In this document: positions 8,171 through 20,519 of the stretch, one piece after another
How positions within the stretch are numbered: position 1 is the first letter of the stretch
How the letters are laid out: every line of letters begins with the position of its first letter
NCBI GenBank assembly: GCA_016218805.1
Contig: JACRCW010000031.1
Span: 1 to 64,000, forward strand
DNA length: 64,000 nt
Direction: 5' to 3'
Source: Deltaproteobacteria bacterium
GTDB taxonomy: Bacteria; Myxococcota; JACRCW01
The notes under the pieces: model-generated
What the model was told of the DNA's origin: nothing
Database searches by the model: none
Seen by the model: the letters and a program-made list of their open reading frames with translations, nothing else
Program-made: the position numbers and the translations under genes

Positions 8171-9632
8171 ACGCGCGCTCGGCGGCTGGCTGGTGCTTGC
8201 ACTCTGCGTGGTGGGGACGCCCGCGCGGAGCGCCACGCCGGAGGCCGTCATCTACCAGGGAACGCTGACGGACAACGGCCAACCTGCCGCCGACGGGACG
8301 TATTCGCTGCACTACCGTCTCTACGGCCAGCAGAGCGCCGGCACCGCCGTGGCCGAGATCCCCGCCCACACCGTCCTGGTCCGCGGCGGGCGCTTCTCTG
8401 ACGACATTGGCGCGTTGTTCTCCACCCCCGTGGCCGACGCGTGGCTGGAGATTGCGGTGGCCCCGCCTTCCGGCGGCGCCGAGGACGTGCTCCCCCGCAC
8501 GCGCGTCACCGCGGTCCCCTACGCGGTCCGCGCCGCCGTGGCGGAACTGGCCGAAGGCGTGGACTGGACGGACGTGCGCAACGCACCCAACCCGCTGCAG
8601 GGACCGCCGGGCCCCACCGGTCCCACGGGCCCCACCGGCGTAGGCGTGGTGGGACTCACGCTGCCCCCGGGCGACGGGACGTGCACCTACGGCGGCAGCA
8701 TGTTCACCGTTGGGACCACCGTCACCTACGCGTGCAACGGCACTCCGGGACCCGCCGGCGGCAACGGCGCCAGCCCCGTGATAGCATCCCTGGCCGCCGG
8801 CCACGCCACCTGCACCGCGGGCGGCGCCAGCTTCACGCTGGGCGGCACCACCACGTACGCATGCACCGGCGCCGCCGGAACGGCGGGCGCCCGCGGTGAC
8901 ACCGGACCCACGGGAGCCACGGGCCCCACCGGACCCACCGGACCCACGGGACCGCGGGGAGACACGGGCGCCCAGGGCCTGCAGGGCAGCCAGGGCGTCA
9001 AGGGCGACACCGGTGCAACGGGACCGGCGGGACCCAAGGGGGACACCGGCGCGGCCGGCGGCGTTGGCGCCACGGGCCCCACCGGTCCCGCGGGCACCTC
9101 CGTCACCACGACGACATTGCCCGTTGGAGACGCGACATGCTTGTACGGCGGGTCACGGTTCCAGCTTGGCGCGGGCGCGCCCACGTACGCGTGCACCGGT
9201 GCGCCCGGCGGTGCGGGCCAGGTGGTGGCCACCGACCTCAACACGGGGACCACCGCCATTGGCCTGGCCTGCACGCACTACACGGGCTCGGAGGTCACCA
9301 TTGCGGCGCCGGGCCCCGGGAAGATCATGGTGCGTTCAGTGTTCCGCCTGAACATGAGCCACGCCAACCTGACCAAGGACCGCATCATCCTGAACATCGC
9401 CAGCACCAGCACGGACTGCTCCGCCTTCACGGGCGACGAGACGGACGTCCAGATTCCGGCGGAACTGCCAACGTTCTCCGGCGTGCAGTACTCCGGCTTT
9501 GTGGAGCGGGTGTTCACCGTGGGCGCCGCAGGCAGCTACACGTACTACCTGAATGGAGAATCCTGGTCCGGCGATACGACGGCGGACCAGTTCTACTACG
9601 CCGCCATGACGGCTCACTTTGTCCCGAATTGA
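8160..9632 (+). CDS. Secreted collagen-like repeat protein with Cys modules and beta-rich head
   Basis: 490 residues with a Sec-type signal ([16 protein letters not shown]). Residues about 25-140 are a globular N-domain. Gly-X-Y collagen triplets follow in a short run (from residue 148), a very short one, and a block of about 25 triplets at residues 237-312, dominated by GPTGPTG and GDTGA. Between and after them lie three copies of a module of about 28 residues with two cysteines each (TCTYGG...YACNG; TCTAGG...YACTG; TCLYGG...YACTG). The last 130 residues are beta-rich and end in AMTAHFVPN, recalling C1q-like heads on collagen stalks. GGAGG at 8146-8150 serves ATG 8160 or TTG 8157. It converges on the ceramidase-like gene 11 bases away. 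Confidence 0.8.
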   Translation: MVRERALGGWLVLALCVVGTPARSATPEAVIYQGTLTDNGQPAADGTYSLHYRLYGQQSAGTAVAEIPAHTVLVRGGRFSDDIGALFSTPVADAWLEIAVAPPSGGAEDVLPRTRVTAVPYAVRAAVAELAEGVDWTDVRNAPNPLQGPPGPTGPTGPTGVGVVGLTLPPGDGTCTYGGSMFTVGTTVTYACNGTPGPAGGNGASPVIASLAAGHATCTAGGASFTLGGTTTYACTGAAGTAGARGDTGPTGATGPTGPTGPTGPRGDTGAQGLQGSQGVKGDTGATGPAGPKGDTGAAGGVGATGPTGPAGTSVTTTTLPVGDATCLYGGSRFQLGAGAPTYACTGAPGGAGQVVATDLNTGTTAIGLACTHYTGSEVTIAAPGPGKIMVRSVFRLNMSHANLTKDRIILNIASTSTDCSAFTGDETDVQIPAELPTFSGVQYSGFVERVFTVGAAGSYTYYLNGESWSGDTTADQFYYAAMTAHFVPN

Positions 9633-9643
9633 ACCGCCCGCCG

Positions 9644-12370
9644 TTAGCGCACCAGTGTGGCCGAACCCGTCCCGGTGTTGCCCCAGGTGTCCGTCACCGT
9701 CACCGTGACGTCGTAAGTTCCCGCCGCCAGGTTGCCCGGCAACGGAACACCCGCCCGCGTCACCCGCGCGTTGGCCATCCCGGGGACCGGCTCGCGCGTC
9801 TCCGCCAGGGACACCGGTGCCAGCGTCTCATCCCGTCCCTGCCCCACCAGCCGGACGGTGACCGCCGTCTCCACGACGTCAACGACCGGCTCCAATGCGG
9901 CGGGCACCTCCACCGGGACCTCCGGGTGCCGCGCGCGGAAGCGCCCCTGTGGCCGGCCCGGATCCCCCAGCGCGCCGGGCACCGTGAACGCGGCCCCGGT
10001 GGGATAGGCCAGCGTGGCACTCACGCCGGAGGCGGTGTCCACCACCACGGACAGCGTATCCAACGGGCGCACGGTGAACTCCCGGCTGGTGGCGGTGTAC
10101 GGCTGCCGTCCCGCCGCGCCCGCCTCACGCTGGCAGTGCCCGTCCACGTGGAAGCGGTACGTGCCCGCGGGGAAATCCTTGCCTTCTTCCCACAGCACCA
10201 CCCATTCCCACGCCGCCCCCGCCTGCCGCGTCCTCGTGACCATGCGGCCGCTGCGGTTGTCGTAGCGCGCGTGGGAGCGGAGTTTCACCTCGGCAAACGT
10301 GCCGTCAGTGTTGCGGCGCTCCAGCACCACCAGCGGTGACTGCGGGGCCTCCGCGGACGGGTCCCCGCCCACCCACGCGAACTCCACCTGGTCAAAGCGC
10401 ACCACCTCCGCAGGCACGTCACTGATCACCCGCCCCGCTTCCGCCGCCGGCGTCAGGTCCACCGGAAACGGCTCCTCCACGCGCGGCGTGTAGACGTTGG
10501 GCGGTGCGTCCCCCGCCGCGGTGGCCGCGGCCGCCAGGCGGCCCACGGCTTCGGACGCGCGCGCCACCAGGAAGTCACCCTCGCGCGTGCCCCAGGAGGA
10601 CATGGAGGCTTCATAGCCGCCGCGCAGGCAGGAGAAGGCGTGCGGCGGGTATTCGGACGGCGCCTTGGGGGTGGAGATGCCCGGGAACGGCGGCAGGGGC
10701 AGGTCCAGGGATTCGGGTAACAGATACAAATGGTGGTCCTGCGCGTAGCCCCAGGTGAACGCGTTCAACGGGTCCACGCCGTGCTCCTGCTGCAGCGTGT
10801 GCAGGATCTTCCAGGACAGTTCCATGGACAGCTCCCCCGGCTGCGTGACGACGGAAAGACCGTCAATGTCCAGCGCCGTGATGAGCGAGCGCATCAGCGG
10901 CGTGGGCGGGCGGTTGTACAGGAAGGTGTGCAGGCCCAGGCAGTTGCGGTCCTCCGGCGCCAGGAAGTCCGCCTCCGTCTGCGGGCTGTAGCCCTCAAAG
11001 CAGCGGAACGCGCCATACCGGAAGCGGCCACCAAACGGCGGGTCGTTGGTATTGGCCCATTCGTCCGGCGTGTAGCCCAGGGACTCATAGGTCATCTCAA
11101 AGCGGTGGGACCGCGAAGCGAGATGGACGTCGGCGCGGGTGGTGATGGCCTCAATGGCGGGCATCAGCGTGGCGGCGACAAGTGCACCAGTCCGGTCGTA
11201 CGACTGGGGGACCGCGAAGCCGCCGTTGGACGGCGCCATGGTCCCGGAATTCTGGTTGATGAACAGGGCGGGAACGAACCGGCCGTGCCGCTGCCCCAGC
11301 GCCTCCTCCAGGCCGCGGGCGGCGCCGCCCAGCACGTCGTCCGTCATGTAGTTGGTTTCGTTGTCCGTCCCGTGCATGCCAAAGCTGAACAGCACGGCCA
11401 GCGGCACACCGTCGGTGTCATCCACGCGGATGATCATCACGCGGTTGTCGTCAAACGGCGGGGAGTCCTCGCGGCGATCATGGGCCACCGCGTCATCCGT
11501 GTCCCACGGTTCCACGATGTCCCAGCCCAGGCGCGCGGGCACCGGCTGCGCCAGCGCGCGCAGCACGGCGTCAGCCGTGGAGCGGATGGCGCGGCGATAG
11601 AAGTGGTCGCTGAAGTCACCGGCGCCCAGCAGGCCCAGCGGCAGCAGCGTCTTCTCCGGCAGGGGCCACAGGCGGCCGGGACCGGAGTGCGTATGGGTGG
11701 CGGAGACCACCAGGTGCTCCCGCCAGTCCTGGCCGGTCTCCGCGTCCAGGATCCGGGCAATCTCCTCATGGAAGGACGCGTCAATGAAGATGACCGGCAG
11801 GCGCACAATGAGGAGCGGGTTCTCCCCGTTGTCCAGGAACAACGCGCGCGCCTCCATCCCGTCAAACTGCCCCACGGACGCCTCCATGCCGCCGCCAAAA
11901 CGGCCCGGCGGGCCGAACCGGAGGCCGTAACCGCCCAGCGGGATGCCAATGGGGAGGTCCAGTTCGGCGGCGCCGTAGCCCGCCCGCAGCGCCGTGCGCG
12001 CGCCGCCGGGCGGCGCGGTGGTGACGGGGGTGAACACGCGGCACTCGCCAAAGTCGGTGCAGATGCGCTCGGGACCGCAGTGCTCGTCGCTGCTGCAGGC
12101 GATGCGGCAGCGCTCCAGGTCACACCAGGCGCGCTCCGCCGCCACCGCGTCCTCCACGGACCAGTAGTCCAGGCAGAAGGTCCACTCCTCCTCCGAACTG
12201 CACGTGGGCGCCTCCGCGCAGGCGCCGTTCACGCATGCCTGCGTCTCGCTGCACTCGTGCTGGTACCGGCAGCCGCCACCGCCGTTCCCGCCGCCGCCGG
12301 GACCGCTGCACGCCACCGCCATCCACACCGCGCAGGCCACCACCGGCACGCGCCACGACGTCCGCACCAT
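9644..12370 (-). CDS. Neutral ceramidase-like lipoprotein
   Basis: 908 residues. The lipoprotein signal ends ...WMAVAC (Cys about 20), followed by a Gly-rich linker and a Cys-rich head (CRYQHECSETQACVNGAC). The central region follows the neutral/alkaline non-lysosomal ceramidase pattern: AGYGAAELDLPIGIPLGGYG, then VSATHTHSGPGR (zinc-binding His pair), FSFGMHGTDNETNYMTDD, and FINQNSGTMAP in the region of the nucleophile. C-terminal beta-sandwich domains follow. Ceramidases cleave ceramide to sphingosine and fatty acid; here an outer-membrane or extracellular amidase is inferred, substrate unproven. AGGAGG six bases before ATG 12370 fixes the start. It is divergent from the UbiB-type kinase. 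Confidence 0.75.
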   Translation of the reverse strand: MVRTSWRVPVVACAVWMAVACSGPGGGGNGGGGCRYQHECSETQACVNGACAEAPTCSSEEEWTFCLDYWSVEDAVAAERAWCDLERCRIACSSDEHCGPERICTDFGECRVFTPVTTAPPGGARTALRAGYGAAELDLPIGIPLGGYGLRFGPPGRFGGGMEASVGQFDGMEARALFLDNGENPLLIVRLPVIFIDASFHEEIARILDAETGQDWREHLVVSATHTHSGPGRLWPLPEKTLLPLGLLGAGDFSDHFYRRAIRSTADAVLRALAQPVPARLGWDIVEPWDTDDAVAHDRREDSPPFDDNRVMIIRVDDTDGVPLAVLFSFGMHGTDNETNYMTDDVLGGAARGLEEALGQRHGRFVPALFINQNSGTMAPSNGGFAVPQSYDRTGALVAATLMPAIEAITTRADVHLASRSHRFEMTYESLGYTPDEWANTNDPPFGGRFRYGAFRCFEGYSPQTEADFLAPEDRNCLGLHTFLYNRPPTPLMRSLITALDIDGLSVVTQPGELSMELSWKILHTLQQEHGVDPLNAFTWGYAQDHHLYLLPESLDLPLPPFPGISTPKAPSEYPPHAFSCLRGGYEASMSSWGTREGDFLVARASEAVGRLAAAATAAGDAPPNVYTPRVEEPFPVDLTPAAEAGRVISDVPAEVVRFDQVEFAWVGGDPSAEAPQSPLVVLERRNTDGTFAEVKLRSHARYDNRSGRMVTRTRQAGAAWEWVVLWEEGKDFPAGTYRFHVDGHCQREAGAAGRQPYTATSREFTVRPLDTLSVVVDTASGVSATLAYPTGAAFTVPGALGDPGRPQGRFRARHPEVPVEVPAALEPVVDVVETAVTVRLVGQGRDETLAPVSLAETREPVPGMANARVTRAGVPLPGNLAAGTYDVTVTVTDTWGNTGTGSATLVR

Positions 12371-13742
12371 GTACGACCTCCTGGACCGGGGCACCCTAGC
12401 AGACGCTCCGTGGACGGCGACTTGCCAGCGGGCGGCGCCACCGGCACGTTGCCACCGACCCATGACGCAGCAACGCAAGGTCCCCGTAGGCCGCCTGAGC
12501 CGTCTCACCCGCCTGGCGGTGGCGGGCGCGCGCGCGGGCGCATCCGCGGTGTTGCAGGGCGACGGGAAGGCGGCGGCGCAACTGGCGGCGGCCACGCTGG
12601 GTGACCTGCGGGGCGTGGCGGCCAAGCTGGGGCAGATGTTGAGCTACGTGGACGGGATGACGCCGGCAGCGCACTCGGAGCACTACGAGAGCGCCATGCG
12701 GTTCCTGCGCGCGGCGGCGCCGGCGTCACCCTGGGACGAGGTGCAGCGCACGGTGGAACTGGAGCTGGGCGGGCCGTTGGACCGGTTGTTTGCGGAGTTT
12801 GACGCAACGCCCGTTGCCAGCGCGTCGCTGGGGCAGGTGCACCGCGCGCGGCTGCCTGACGGGCGCGAGGTAGCGGTGAAGGTGCAACACGCCGGAATCG
12901 CGCAGGCGGTGGAGGCGGACCTGGGGAACACCGGCGTGCTGGACGGGCTGGTGGCGGCCCTGGGCGGGCGGCGCATCGATTCGCCGGGGATGTTCCGCGA
13001 GTTGCGGCAGCGGCTGCGCGAAGAGCTGGACTACCGGCTGGAAGCGGACCGCCAGGAGGAGTTCCGGCGCCGCTACGCGGTGGATGACCGGGTGGACATT
13101 CCGGAAGTGGTGCGCAGCCACAGCGCGTTGCGGGTGTTCACGACGAGCTTTGCCCGCGGGCTGGACTTTGAGCAGGCGTGCGCGCGGCCCGAAGCGGAGC
13201 GCCACGCGTGGGCGCGGACGCTGTGGCGGTTTGTGTTCCGCGGGAACCTGGTGTTCGGCCTGTTCAACGCGGACCCGCACCCGGGCAACTACCTGTTCCA
13301 TGACGACGGGCGAATCACGTTCCTGGATTTTGGGTGCGTGCAACCCATCAAGCCGGCGCGCCTGGTGCTGTCCCGCGCCATGCACCGCGCCGCCGCCGCG
13401 CGTGACGAGGCCGCGTTCCGCCCGCTGGCCGCGCGCTACGCGGGCACCGTGCCGGGGCGCTACCAGGAGCTGGCGGTGCGCTTCATCCGCGCGTGTTTTG
13501 ATCCCATCTTCCACTCCCCGTTCCGCCTGACGCGCGCCTACTCCGGCAGCCTGTTCACCTCACTGATGGCCATGGCCCGGGAGTCCGCGGGCTACCCCGA
13601 CGACGAGGTCAGCCCCATGCCCGAGGGCCTGCTGTTCATGAACCGCATGAACTTTGGCTTCTACTCCGTGCTGGCGCGGCTGCAGGTGGAGGTGGACTAC
13701 GCGGCAGAGGAGCGCACGTTCCTGGTGGAGGATCACGCGCCC

Positions 13743-17684
<3,942 letters not shown>

Positions 17685-17790
17685 GCGCGGTGGACGCTTC
17701 CCGCGCCGCGCCCCGACGGTGCGCCCTGCGTCGCCTGCCCGTGCATGAGCTCCTGAATAGCAGTGAAGGGTGGCCCGCCAAAAGCGCGGA

Positions 17791-18786
17791 CTACCGGGGT
17801 GCAGCCTGGCGCCGGACGGCGGCCGCCGCCGGGTCCACAAACTTCCCGCCCACACGCACGCCGTAGTGCAGGTGCGGTCCGGTCACGCGTCCGCTGGCTC
17901 CCGTACGCGCGTACGTGGCGCCCGGAGCCACGGCCGCACCGCGCTTCACCTCCGCCTCGGAAAGATGGCAGGCCACGGACTGCACCTGGTGGCCGTGGTC
18001 CAACACCACGTACGTCCCGCTGACCGCGTCCTGGCCCACGTGGAGCACGCGCGCCCCCGCGGGCGCCGCCAGCGGCGTCCCCGTCACCGCGGCCAGGTCC
18101 ACGCCGTCATGGAACTTCTTTTCGCCCGTGACCGGGTGGACGCGCTCCCCAAACGGCGAGGTGATCCGCGTTCCGTTGGGCAGCGGCCATTGCAGGCTCC
18201 ACAACGTTGCCAGGCCCAGCACGCGCTCCACCTCCTCGGCGCGCGCACGGTCCGCGTGCGGCAGGAACGGCGCGTGCACGCTGAGCTCACGCGGCCGCTC
18301 CAGGCCGGCGCTCTCCGCCGCCGCCACCGCGGCCTTCACCCGGTCACCACCCGGATCCCCCAGCGCCACCGCTTCCAGTGCCAGTTCGTCCGGGAGGGAC
18401 TGCCGGGCCTGATGCAAGGCCGCCGTGCACGCCGCGGCGCCACCGCACTTCACCCAGCCCTGCTCCGCCGCACGCGCCAGCGCAGCCTCGTGCGGGGAGC
18501 CGTTGGCCGGCGGCGGCAGCAGCGCGCCCTCCCCCACCCCCGCCCACGCGCTGCCGCGCCCGCCGGAAGCAAACGGGGACAACTCACGCGGCCGCAGCAC
18601 CGCCAGCAACAGCGACCACGCGTCCCCCCCCCCGCGCCGCGCAACGCGCCACGCGGCCGAGCCCGACGCGCCCAACCGCGACGTGGACGGGACGGCCACC
18701 GCCATCATGGCGACGAGGAGCAGCGTGCCCGTGCCGCGCAGCGCGGGGCGGTTCACCGCGCCGGCCGGAAGGGGGCGCACCGTCAT
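17791..18786 (-). CDS. M23-family metallopeptidase (LytM/lysostaphin-like)
   Basis: 331 residues with an N-terminal hydrophobic signal or anchor (GTGTLLLVAMMAVAVP). The C-terminal 130 residues are a peptidase M23 domain: ITSPFGERVHPVTGEKKFHDGVDLAA supplies the first His and Asp zinc ligands and GPHLHYGV the HxH. These enzymes cut peptidoglycan cross-links or act as division activators. All expected zinc ligands are present, so it is probably active. GGGGAGG sits seven bases before ATG 18786, which overlaps the stop of the upstream membrane-protein gene as ATGA, so the two are translationally coupled. Confidence 0.9.
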   Translation of the reverse strand: MTVRPLPAGAVNRPALRGTGTLLLVAMMAVAVPSTSRLGASGSAAWRVARRGGGDAWSLLLAVLRPRELSPFASGGRGSAWAGVGEGALLPPPANGSPHEAALARAAEQGWVKCGGAAACTAALHQARQSLPDELALEAVALGDPGGDRVKAAVAAAESAGLERPRELSVHAPFLPHADRARAEEVERVLGLATLWSLQWPLPNGTRITSPFGERVHPVTGEKKFHDGVDLAAVTGTPLAAPAGARVLHVGQDAVSGTYVVLDHGHQVQSVACHLSEAEVKRGAAVAPGATYARTGASGRVTGPHLHYGVRVGGKFVDPAAAAVRRQAAPR

Positions 18787-19532
18787 GCCACGACCTCCCC
18801 TGCTGCGGCCGCCACGATGAGAAATGCGCACACCAGGCACAGCAGGCGGCGGGTGCGCGAAGCGCGGGTGGTCCGCGTTGCGTCCACCGCGACCATGGGA
18901 AGCAGCGCGCACACGACGACAAGCCACAGGGTGAACACCGCCGCGGCCAGGCCCACGCCCGTCAGCGCGTTCAGCGGCACGCCCAGGTCACCCGCTGCCG
19001 TGGCCACCACCTGCGCGCGCACAAACCGTGCGAGCGACAGCCCGCCGCCGAGCCCGCAGAACACCACGAGGATGCGTTCCAAGCGCACCCATGCGCTGAG
19101 GCCCAGGAACCAGGACCGCAGGTCGGCCGCCATGCGCGCCGGGGGGCGCAGCACCAGTTCATAGGGATCCGCGTGCCAGGCCAGCGGCAGGAACGCGAAG
19201 AACAACACGCCTTCCACCACCAGGCCCACCAGATGCGTCGCGGCAAGCTTCTCCTGCACATCCACCAGCTCGGTCCACGCCTCCACCACTGCGGCCACGC
19301 GCTTGTCCGACCAATCCCACGCCGATGCCCAGCCGCGCACCAGCCACGCCCCCGTCGCGTCGGCCGCCGCGTCCAGCGTGTCCAGGATGAAGCGGGCACC
19401 GTGCGCCACCGGATCGGCAGCCACGTGCACGGCCAACAGGAGCAGGCCCAGACACGCCAGCAGCGTTCCCACCGGCAGAAGGACTGCCAGCGTGGCCCGT
19501 GCCACCCGCCCGAACGTCCTCACCCACGCCAT
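18783..19532 (-). CDS. Multi-pass membrane protein of unknown function
   Basis: 249 residues with about four or five hydrophobic segments: LAVLLPVGTLLACLGLLLLA near the N-terminus, then HLVGLVVEGVLFFAFLPLA, ILVVFCGLGGGLSLA and two C-terminal ones. I recognise no family. ATG 19532 is chosen over TTG 19556 because GGAG lies about six bases upstream. Its stop overlaps the start of the M23 peptidase, suggesting a membrane partner for that enzyme, in the way that FtsEX partners an M23 protein, but there is no sequence similarity to FtsX that I can claim. Confidence 0.65.
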   Translation of the reverse strand: MAWVRTFGRVARATLAVLLPVGTLLACLGLLLLAVHVAADPVAHGARFILDTLDAAADATGAWLVRGWASAWDWSDKRVAAVVEAWTELVDVQEKLAATHLVGLVVEGVLFFAFLPLAWHADPYELVLRPPARMAADLRSWFLGLSAWVRLERILVVFCGLGGGLSLARFVRAQVVATAAGDLGVPLNALTGVGLAAAVFTLWLVVVCALLPMVAVDATRTTRASRTRRLLCLVCAFLIVAAAAGEVVA

Positions 19533-19584
19533 GCGCCGCTCCGCCTTGCGTGACAACGCCCCGGTCGCTTGAACGTTCTACGCG

Positions 19585-20472
19585 TCACCGGCGGATCAGC
19601 AGTTCAACCCGCTCGCCGCCGCGCACCGAGTATTTCTGCGCGGCGCTGCCCTGGTTCAACGCCAGCTCCAGCATGCCCAGGCTGTTGACCACCGCCACCT
19701 CCGTGCCCTCCTTCACGGTGGCGTACGTCGGCAACAGCGGGAACATGGCTGTCTGCCCGTTGGCAAACCGCGCCTGCACCACCTTGCGCTGGGCGTCCGC
19801 CGGGTCCGGCTGCGCCACCTTGTCCATCAGGGCGCGCGGGATGTTGGTCAACACGTTGCCAAAGTGGTCCACCAGCAACACCTGCCCCACCGCCGCCGCC
19901 TCCTTCAGCTCCGCGGCAGCCACGGTGAACTGCACCGGGTCCTTGATGACGTTTCCCAACTCAGAGACGTCATGTCCCGCGGACAGCCAGCCCGCGGCGG
20001 GCGCGTAGATGTCCCGGCCGTGAAACGTGGTGGAGCGGGCAATGTCCAGCTTCACGCCCGGGTGCGTGATCTCCCGCGCCTCCACGAGCCCTTGCTCGCG
20101 CAGCACCCAGGTGAACACCCCGTTGTCCGGGCCAACGTACGTGAGGCCCCGCCGCGTCTTGATGGCAATGTTGCGCCGCAGCGTGCCAACGGTGGGGTCC
20201 ACGACGACCACGACGACGCTGCCGGTTGGGAGGAACGCGGTGGCCTGGTGCACAATGAACGCGCTCGACGGAATGTCGAACGCAGGCAGCTCGTGCGTGA
20301 AATCGTGGATGGCCGCCTCCGGGTTCTTCTGCAGCACGGCCGCCTTCAGCGCGCCGACGTAGAACCCGCCGGCACCGTGGTCCGTGAGCAGGCACACCGG
20401 CCGCCGGGCGGGCGCGGCCAGCGCGGGCGCCGTCGTCAGGAACATCAGCAGGGCAAGCAGACAGCAGCGCAT
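19585..20472 (-). CDS. Exported SAM hydroxide adenosyltransferase (DUF62/chlorinase-fluorinase) family protein
   Basis: 295 residues. An N-terminal signal peptide (CCLLALLMFLTTAPALA, cleavage near residue 20) precedes a complete DUF62-type fold: CLLTDHGAGGFYVGALKA, IHDFTHELPAFD, YVGPDNGVFTWVL and TFHGRDIYAP, the last two being the conserved adenosyl-binding blocks. Characterised members hydrolyse S-adenosylmethionine to adenosine and methionine in the cytoplasm, or halogenate it; export is unexpected. LTDHG replaces the usual LTTDFG. ATG 20472 follows GGGAG eight bases upstream. It is divergent from the PHP lipoprotein with under 50 bases between. Confidence 0.8.
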   Translation of the reverse strand: MRCCLLALLMFLTTAPALAAPARRPVCLLTDHGAGGFYVGALKAAVLQKNPEAAIHDFTHELPAFDIPSSAFIVHQATAFLPTGSVVVVVVDPTVGTLRRNIAIKTRRGLTYVGPDNGVFTWVLREQGLVEAREITHPGVKLDIARSTTFHGRDIYAPAAGWLSAGHDVSELGNVIKDPVQFTVAAAELKEAAAVGQVLLVDHFGNVLTNIPRALMDKVAQPDPADAQRKVVQARFANGQTAMFPLLPTYATVKEGTEVAVVNSLGMLELALNQGSAAQKYSVRGGERVELLIRR

Positions 20473-20519
20473 TGGCAATCTCCCGGGCACTCAGGCGGGG
20501 AACGCATTATCATGCCCCG

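Noticed and set aside
8868..9101. Tandem DNA repeat or CRISPR-like array
   Set aside because: The periodic pattern is the nine-base codon repeat of Gly-X-Y collagen triplets, with no spacers.
12204..12461. Extended N-terminus for the UbiB-type kinase
   Set aside because: It would overlap the ceramidase-like gene's signal-peptide region on the other strand and is Cys/Pro/His-rich, unlike the family; ATG 12462 is used.
10730..12604. A long plus-strand frame opposite the ceramidase-like gene
   Set aside because: Antisense shadow; it would also run into the UbiB gene region and has no domain.
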